NCBI GenBank assembly: GCA_023653245.1
Contig: JAMNXK010000196.1
Coordinates: 1-5,341 of the forward strand
DNA from: Tagaea sp.
GTDB taxonomy: Bacteria > Pseudomonadota > Alphaproteobacteria > CACIAM-22H2
Reading direction: 5' to 3'
Length of the DNA: 5,341 bases
The notes beneath the pieces are model-generated. The model worked only from the letters and a program-made list of their open reading frames with translations. It did no database searches and was not told the DNA's origin. The number at the start of each line of letters is the position of its first letter. The first letter of the stretch is position 1. The position numbers were made by a program, and so were the translations under genes. This document shows, piece by piece, positions 1 to 5,341 of this stretch.

Positions 1-104
1 AGACCGACCAGCTTGTTGCGCCGCGCGTTCACCTTGAACTGCAGATCCTGATCGTGCTTGAACTTGTTCTCGAAGGCGCTCTTGCGGTCGTCGAACGTGG
101 TCAT
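1..104 (-). CDS. DUF1476 protein, F1-ATPase zeta-subunit type (5' part only)
   Basis: The reverse strand encodes 34 full codons from an ATG at 104 and then runs off the window at base 1. The peptide begins MTTFDDRKSAFENKF and continues through HDQDLQFKVNARRNKLVG, the conserved N-terminal signature of DUF1476 proteins (usually a little over 100 residues). Family knowledge: in Paracoccus denitrificans this protein is the zeta subunit, which binds the F1 part of ATP synthase and blocks ATP hydrolysis through its N-terminal segment. In some other Alphaproteobacteria inhibition is weak, so the inhibitory role here is inferred. The start is supported by a GAGG ribosome site (113-116, reverse strand) eight bases upstream and by a good promoter further up. 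It is transcribed away from the NRDE gene. A DUF1476 gene near purC is common in this class. Confidence 0.88.
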   Translation of the reverse strand, partial: MTTFDDRKSAFENKFKHDQDLQFKVNARRNKLVG

Positions 105-113
105 GGGCGTATC

Positions 114-141
114 CTCGACTGGGGGCCTCGCCCCGCTAGAT
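114..141 (+). promoter_or_regulatory. Predicted promoter of the NRDE-family gene
   Basis: On the plus strand CTCGAC (114-119), a 16-base spacer and CTAGAT (136-141) match the alphaproteobacterial CTTGAC/CTATAT pattern at 10 of 12 positions, with a spacer one base short of ideal. Transcription would start near 148, leaving a leader of about 40 bases. Its -10 box lies on the same bases as the -10 box of the opposing DUF1476 promoter. It is less certain than the minus-strand promoter because both boxes are imperfect and the spacer is 16. Confidence 0.4.
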
Positions 142-166
142 AGGCGAGCGCGCCCGGCCGGTCAAT
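138..166 (-). promoter_or_regulatory. Predicted sigma-70 promoter of the DUF1476 gene
   Basis: Read on the reverse strand, a -35 box ATTGAC (161-166) is followed by a 17-base spacer and a -10 box CTATCT (138-143). This matches the alphaproteobacterial housekeeping pattern CTTGAC-N17-CTATAT at 10 of 12 positions with ideal spacing. Transcription would start near 131, giving a leader of roughly 27 bases that carries the GAGG ribosome site. Prediction from sequence only. Confidence 0.6.
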
Positions 167-188
167 CGCGACGGAAGCTCCGAAATCG

Positions 189-944
189 ATGTGTACTTTG
201 GCCATCCTCCGTCGTCCCGGCCACGCTTGGCCGCTGATCCTGGCCGGCAATCGCGACGAAATGCGGTCCCGCCCGTGGACCGCGCCGGGCCGCCATTGGC
301 CCGACCGGCCCGAGATTCTAGCACCCCGCGACGATTTGGCCGGCGGATCGTGGTTCGGCCTCAACGATCACGGGGTGGTCGCGAGCATCCTCAACCGGCG
401 CGGCACGCTCGGCCCCGCGCACGGCAAGCGCAGCCGCGGCGAACTCGTTCTCGACGCGCTCGACTTCGCCGACGCGCGCGACGCCGCCGACATGCTCGCG
501 GATCTGGACGCCGGCGCCTACCGGCCCTTCAATATGCTCGTCGCCGACGACCGCGACGCGTTTTGGCTCCGCGCGCTGGGCGACGGCGCGCCCGAGTTGA
601 AGCCCGTGCCGGCGGGCGTGTCGCTGCTGACCGGCTACGATCTGGACGATCCCGCGAGCCCGCGCATCGCGCATTACCTGCCCCTGTTCCGCGCCGCCCC
701 TGCCCCCGATCCGGCGTCGGGCGATTGGGCGGCGTGGGAAACTCTGATGGCCGCGCGCGAGGCCGCACCGGGCGCCGGCGAGGAAAGCATGATGAATATC
801 GATCTGCCCTCGGGCTTCGGCACGTCGTCGACGTCGTTGGTCGCGCTTCCCAATAGGGATCGGGGACTCGACACGCCGCCGGTCTGGCGTTTCGGCCGGG
901 GACATCCGGACAAGATCGCCTACACGGCCGTTTCCCTCGCCTGA
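189..944 (+). CDS. NRDE-family (TANGO2-like) protein
   Basis: A 251-residue protein of the NRDE/TANGO2 family (Pfam NRDE type). Visible family hallmarks in order: the MCTL start with Cys2, which would become N-terminal after Met removal; the defining GNRDE motif at residues 20-24; an AGGSWFGLNDHG block at 51-62; SRGELV at 82-87; a YRPFNMLVAD block at 111-120; and GFGTSSTSLVAL at 209-220. Length is normal for bacterial members. There is no signal peptide or membrane segment, so it should be cytoplasmic. Bacterial function is poorly known. Eukaryotic TANGO2/HRG-9 proteins have been linked to heme trafficking and mitochondrial or lipid metabolism, and the conserved N-terminal Cys resembles Ntn hydrolases; neither role can be read from this sequence. 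The ATG at 189 is chosen because MC is the conserved N-terminus; a GGAAG at 173-177 sits 11 bases upstream. It is divergent from DUF1476 and 94 bases ahead of purC. Confidence 0.9.
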   Translation: MCTLAILRRPGHAWPLILAGNRDEMRSRPWTAPGRHWPDRPEILAPRDDLAGGSWFGLNDHGVVASILNRRGTLGPAHGKRSRGELVLDALDFADARDAADMLADLDAGAYRPFNMLVADDRDAFWLRALGDGAPELKPVPAGVSLLTGYDLDDPASPRIAHYLPLFRAAPAPDPASGDWAAWETLMAAREAAPGAGEESMMNIDLPSGFGTSSTSLVALPNRDRGLDTPPVWRFGRGHPDKIAYTAVSLA

Positions 945-964
945 ATCAACGATTTAAGGCCGCA

Positions 965-992
965 TTGCGGGTGCGTGACCGGTGGGCTATAG
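965..992 (+). promoter_or_regulatory. Predicted promoter of the pur operon
   Basis: In the 94-base gap before purC, TTGCGG (965-970) and TATAGG (988-993, within GGGCTATAGGGG) are separated by 17 bases. The -10 is good in the alphaproteobacterial register (CTATAG, 5 of 6 to CTATAT); the -35 is weak beyond its TTG. Transcription would begin near 999, just before the palindrome at 1001-1016, giving a purC leader of about 40 bases. No terminator is visible after the NRDE gene, so read-through from it is also possible. Confidence 0.5.
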
Positions 993-1000
993 GGGTGCTC

Positions 1001-1016
1001 CGCCGCGATCGCGGCG
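1001..1016. repeat. 16-bp perfect palindrome in the purC leader
   Basis: CGCCGCGATCGCGGCG is an uninterrupted perfect inverted repeat centred between 1008 and 1009. It lies 22 bases before the purC start and right at or just after the predicted transcription start. It could be an operator for a dimeric repressor, or in RNA a six-pair stem with a GAUC loop close to the ribosome site. No T-run follows, so it is not an intrinsic terminator. In GC-rich DNA such palindromes also arise by chance. Confidence 0.5.
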
Positions 1017-1025
1017 CGCCGTCCC

Positions 1026-1031
1026 AGGGGG
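1026..1031 (+). promoter_or_regulatory. Ribosome binding site of purC
   Basis: AGGGGG lies seven bases before the ATG at 1039. It decides the start: the reading frame stays open up to a GTG at 982, but that GTG falls inside the predicted promoter, has no ribosome site, and would add 19 residues unlike the family N-terminus. Confidence 0.75.
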
Positions 1032-1038
1032 TTCGGGC

Positions 1039-1806
1039 ATGTCCCGCCGCAAACAAATCTACGAAGGCAAGGCCAAGATTCTGTTCGAAGGCCCCGAGCC
1101 CGGCACCATCATCCAGTATTTCAAAGACGACGCGACCGCCTTCAACAACAAGAAGAAGGGCACGATCACCGGCAAGGGCGTGCTCAACAACCGCATCTCC
1201 GAGTTCCTGATGACGCGGCTGGAGGAGATGGGCGTTCCGACCCATTTCATCCGCCGGCTCAACATGCGCGAGCAGCTCTGCCGCGAGGTCGAGATCATCC
1301 CGCTCGAGATCGTGGTGCGCAACGTCGCCGCCGGCTCGTTCTGCCAGCGCTTCGGCCTGCAGGAGGGCGCCTCGCTGCCGCGCTCGATCATCGAGTATTG
1401 CTACAAGAACGACGAGCTCGGCGATCCGATGGTCTCCGAAGAGCACATCACCGCCTTCGGCTGGGCCGATACGCGCGACCTCGACGACATCATGGCGCTG
1501 ACCTTGCGCATCAACGATTATCTCTCGGGCCTGTTCCTGGGCGTGGGCATCAAGCTCATCGACTTCAAGCTCGAATTCGGCCGTCACTGGAACGAGCACG
1601 ACGAGATGCGCATCATCCTGGCCGACGAAATCAGCCCGGATTGCTGCCGCCTGTGGGACATGAAGACCAACGAGAAGATGGACAAGGACCGCTTCCGGCG
1701 CGATCTCGGCAAGGTCGAGGAAGCCTATCAGGAAGTGGCCCGCCGCCTGGGCATCCTGCCCGAGAGCGGCCCGCGCGACATGCGCGGCCCCGACACGATG
1801 CAATAA
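1039..1806 (+). CDS. purC: SAICAR synthetase
   Basis: Phosphoribosylaminoimidazole-succinocarboxamide synthase, 255 residues, the normal bacterial length. It joins CAIR and aspartate with ATP to form SAICAR in cytoplasmic de novo purine synthesis. Visible landmarks: the nucleotide-binding N-terminal YEGKAK at residues 8-13; [13 protein letters not shown] around 35-47; family signature 1 with [13 protein letters not shown] at 88-100; signature 2 LIDFKLEFG at 173-181; and the [12 protein letters not shown] block at 196-207. All expected catalytic motifs are present and there is no frame damage. The ATG at 1039 has an AGGGGG ribosome site. It is the first gene of the pur operon; its TAA stop is directly followed by GGG, so TAAGGG forms the ribosome site for purS 11 bases on. 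Identification is from recognised motifs. Confidence 0.97.
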   Translation: MSRRKQIYEGKAKILFEGPEPGTIIQYFKDDATAFNNKKKGTITGKGVLNNRISEFLMTRLEEMGVPTHFIRRLNMREQLCREVEIIPLEIVVRNVAAGSFCQRFGLQEGASLPRSIIEYCYKNDELGDPMVSEEHITAFGWADTRDLDDIMALTLRINDYLSGLFLGVGIKLIDFKLEFGRHWNEHDEMRIILADEISPDCCRLWDMKTNEKMDKDRFRRDLGKVEEAYQEVARRLGILPESGPRDMRGPDTMQ

Positions 1807-1817
1807 GGGTCCCGGCC

Positions 1818-2060
1818 ATGAAGGCGAAGATTCACGTCACCCTCAAGAACGGCGTGCTCGACGTGCAAGGCAAGGCCGTGCAGGCCGGCCTCGCGGGCCT
1901 GGGCTTCCAAGGCGTGGGCGAAGTCCGCGTCGGGCGCTATGTCGAGATCGAACTCGCCGCCACGTCCAAGGCCGCCGCCGAGGCCGAAGCCAAGAAGATG
2001 TGCGACAAGCTGCTCGCCAACACCGTGATCGAGAACTACCGCGTCGAGATCGCGGAGTAG
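1818..2060 (+). CDS. purS: FGAM synthase subunit PurS
   Basis: An 80-residue protein, the usual PurS size. PurS dimers hold together the glutaminase PurQ and synthetase PurL to form the three-part FGAM synthase of most non-enteric bacteria, and are thought to help pass ammonia between them; PurS has no catalytic site of its own. Recognisable family features are the N-terminal strand [20 protein letters not shown] (residues 2-21), the [15 protein letters not shown] strand (32-46), an Ala/Glu/Lys-rich helix (50-65) and the C-terminal [14 protein letters not shown] segment (65-78). Its ATG is 11 bases after purC, with AAGGG (1805-1809) overlapping the purC stop as ribosome site. It ends nine bases before purQ. 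Position between purC and purQ and the complex it belongs to agree fully. Confidence 0.96.
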   Translation: MKAKIHVTLKNGVLDVQGKAVQAGLAGLGFQGVGEVRVGRYVEIELAATSKAAAEAEAKKMCDKLLANTVIENYRVEIAE

Positions 2061-2069
2061 GCCGCCGAA

Positions 2070-2776
2070 ATGAAATCCGCGATCGTCGTCTTTCCGGGGT
2101 CCAATCGCGAAGGGGACGTGGCCGACGCGCTGGAGCGCGCCTCGGGCAAGCGCCCGGCGCTGATCTGGCATTCGACCGGCGCGCTGCCCGCCAAGCTCGA
2201 CCTGATCGTGCTGCCCGGCGGTTTCTCCTACGGCGACTATCTGCGCTCGGGGGCGATGGCCGCGCGCAGCCCGATCATGCGCGAGGTGATCGCGCGCGCC
2301 CAGGCCGGCACGCCCACGATCGGCGTGTGCAACGGCTTTCAGATTTTGTGCGAAAGCGGTCTGCTGCCCGGCGTGTTGCTGCCGAACGCCGGCATGAAAT
2401 TCATTTGCCGCGACGTCCATCTGAAGGTCGCGAGCAGCCAGACGATGTTCACCCATCGCTACGCGGCGGGCCAGGTGGTGAGGTTCCCCGTCGCGCATCA
2501 CGACGGCAACTACTTCGCCGACGCGGGCACGTTGAAGCGCCTGGAAGATCGCGACCAGATCGCCTTCCGCTATTGCACGGCGTCGGGCGAGACGAACGCC
2601 GAGGGCAATCCCAACGGCTCGGCGCGCAACATCGCGGGATTGTTCAACGACACGAAGACCGTGCTCGGCCTCATGCCCCATCCCGAAAACGCGACCGATC
2701 CCGCGACCGCTTCGGCGCTGGGCGGCTCGACCGACGGCAAGCCCTTGTTCGACGCGATCGTCGACGCGGTGACGAA

Positions 2777-2780
<4 letters not shown>
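2070..2780 (+). CDS. purQ: FGAM synthase glutaminase subunit PurQ
   Basis: A 236-residue class I glutamine amidotransferase that hydrolyses glutamine and delivers ammonia to PurL for conversion of FGAR to FGAM. Visible features: the N-terminal strand AIVVFPGSN (residues 4-12); the oxyanion-region [13 protein letters not shown] (50-62); the nucleophile elbow GVCNGFQIL (85-93) with catalytic Cys87; [11 protein letters not shown] (180-190), typical of PurQ; and MPHPE (202-206), giving the His204 and Glu206 of the Cys-His-Glu triad. The triad is complete, so the enzyme should be active. The ATG is preceded by a rather distant GGAG (2054-2057, spacing 12) inside the end of purS, suggesting translation partly depends on purS. 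Its stop overlaps the purL start (ATGA at 2777-2780). Confidence 0.97.
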
Positions 2781-4966
<2,186 letters not shown>

Positions 4967-4977
4967 GGTCTTTGCCC

Positions 4978-5217
4978 GTGCCGATGGCGGCCGCCGATAT
5001 CGAGAAGCTGATCCGCGAGGCGCTGCCCGATGCTGCCGTCAAGATCGACGACCTGCGCGGCGACGGCGATCACTACGCTTGCCACGTGACCTCGGCGCTG
5101 TTCCAAGGCAAGAGCCGCGTGCAGCAGCACCAGATGGTCTACGCCGCCCTCAAAGGCCGCATGGGCGGCGAGCTGCACGCGATGGCGCTGCAGACCGCCC
5201 TGCCCGCCGGCACCTGA
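4978..5217 (+). CDS. bolA: BolA/IbaG-family protein
   Basis: A 79-residue protein of the BolA family, full family length. BolA-like proteins form heterodimers with CGFS monothiol glutaredoxins, share a [2Fe-2S] cluster with them and act in iron-sulfur transfer or iron sensing. Visible features: LIREALPDAAVKIDDL (residues 11-26) as the first helix and strand; GDGDHY (28-33), closer to the IbaG subgroup (GDGSHF) than to E. coli BolA; the helix-turn-helix-like KSRVQQHQMVYAALKG (45-60); and GGELHAMALQT (63-73), whose His67 is the invariant family ligand. The GTG start is preferred on ribosome-site spacing and because relatives often begin M-P-M; the ATG at 4984 would shorten it by two residues. 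It starts 11 bases after purL and precedes the glutaredoxin gene, its expected partner. Cytoplasmic. Confidence 0.93.
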   Translation: MPMAAADIEKLIREALPDAAVKIDDLRGDGDHYACHVTSALFQGKSRVQQHQMVYAALKGRMGGELHAMALQTALPAGT

Positions 5218-5242
5218 ACCCTTTCGCCCCGGAGAGCCCGTC

Positions 5243-5341
5243 ATGGACCCAGTCAAGGAACGCATCGAAGCCGATCTCAAGGCGAACGACGTCGTGCTCT
5301 ACATGAAGGGCACGCCCGTGTTTCCGCAATGCGGCTTCTCG
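5243..5341 (+). CDS. grxD: CGFS monothiol glutaredoxin (5' part only)
   Basis: The first 33 codons of a monothiol glutaredoxin of the Grx4/Grx5 class, cut by the window end. The peptide starts MDPVKERIEADLKAND, continues VVLYMKGTPVFPQ, and the last four visible residues are the active-site CGFS (30-33). Family knowledge: these proteins bind a glutathione-ligated [2Fe-2S] cluster, pass it to target proteins and pair with BolA proteins; full length is usually about 110 residues. The ATG has a strong GGAGAG ribosome site (5231-5236, spacing six). It lies 25 bases after bolA with no terminator between, so the two are almost certainly co-transcribed. The K22 and TPxxPQCGFS context is as expected for an active cluster-carrying member. 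Confidence 0.95.
   Translation, partial: MDPVKERIEADLKANDVVLYMKGTPVFPQCGFS

Noticed and set aside
127..148. Inverted repeat CTCGCC / GGCGAG in the divergent gap
   Set aside because: Only six bases per arm with a 10-base loop, in GC-rich DNA; no T-run and no further support as an operator or terminator.
318..905. Minus-strand open frame of 195 codons opposite the NRDE gene
   Set aside because: The plus strand carries clear NRDE motifs across the same bases; the antisense translation has no recognisable domain.
982..1038. 19-residue N-terminal extension of PurC from a GTG at 982
   Set aside because: The GTG lies inside the predicted promoter, has no ribosome site and encodes residues unlike PurC. 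The ATG at 1039 has AGGGGG at good spacing.
945..1038. Possible purine riboswitch or attenuator ahead of purC
   Set aside because: The predicted leader is only about 40 bases, too short for a purine riboswitch aptamer, and no hairpin with a following T-run is present.
5218..5242. Possible terminator between bolA and grxD
   Set aside because: The 25-base gap has no inverted repeat with a T-run; it mainly holds the GGAGAG ribosome site of grxD.

Overview
The window looks like ordinary chromosome from a high-GC alphaproteobacterium. The evidence is GC-ending codons throughout, a DUF1476 (F1-ATPase zeta-subunit type) gene, a family essentially confined to Alphaproteobacteria, and the gene order purC-purS-purQ-purL-bolA-grxD, which is characteristic of that class. 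A Rhodospirillales-like origin is possible, but the sequence alone does not fix the order or genus.

Layout. Bases 1-104 are the 5' end of a minus-strand DUF1476 gene. Bases 105-188 are a compact divergent promoter region. Bases 189-944 encode an NRDE/TANGO2-family protein on the plus strand. Bases 945-1038 hold a likely purC promoter and a 16-bp perfect palindrome. A tightly packed plus-strand operon follows: purC (1039-1806), purS (1818-2060), purQ (2070-2780), purL (2777-4966), a BolA/IbaG-type gene (4978-5217) and the start of a CGFS monothiol glutaredoxin gene (5243 onward, cut by the window end just after its active-site motif). Gaps inside the operon are 11, 9, -4, 11 and 25 bases. No gene-free stretch exceeds 100 bases. 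No RNA gene, mobile element, CRISPR array or convincing terminator was seen.

How the genes work together. PurS, PurQ and small-type PurL are the three subunits of the bacterial FGAM synthase (step 4 of de novo purine synthesis): PurQ makes ammonia from glutamine, PurL does the ATP-dependent amidination and PurS bridges them. PurC catalyses the later SAICAR synthesis step. BolA and the CGFS glutaredoxin are known partners that share a [2Fe-2S] cluster, so the operon continues from purine synthesis into iron-sulfur handling.

No new system was found. The points most worth checking are regulatory: a strong promoter-like sequence inside the 3' end of purL that could uncouple bolA-grxD from the purine genes, a divergent promoter pair that appears to share one -10 element, and the palindrome in the purC leader.
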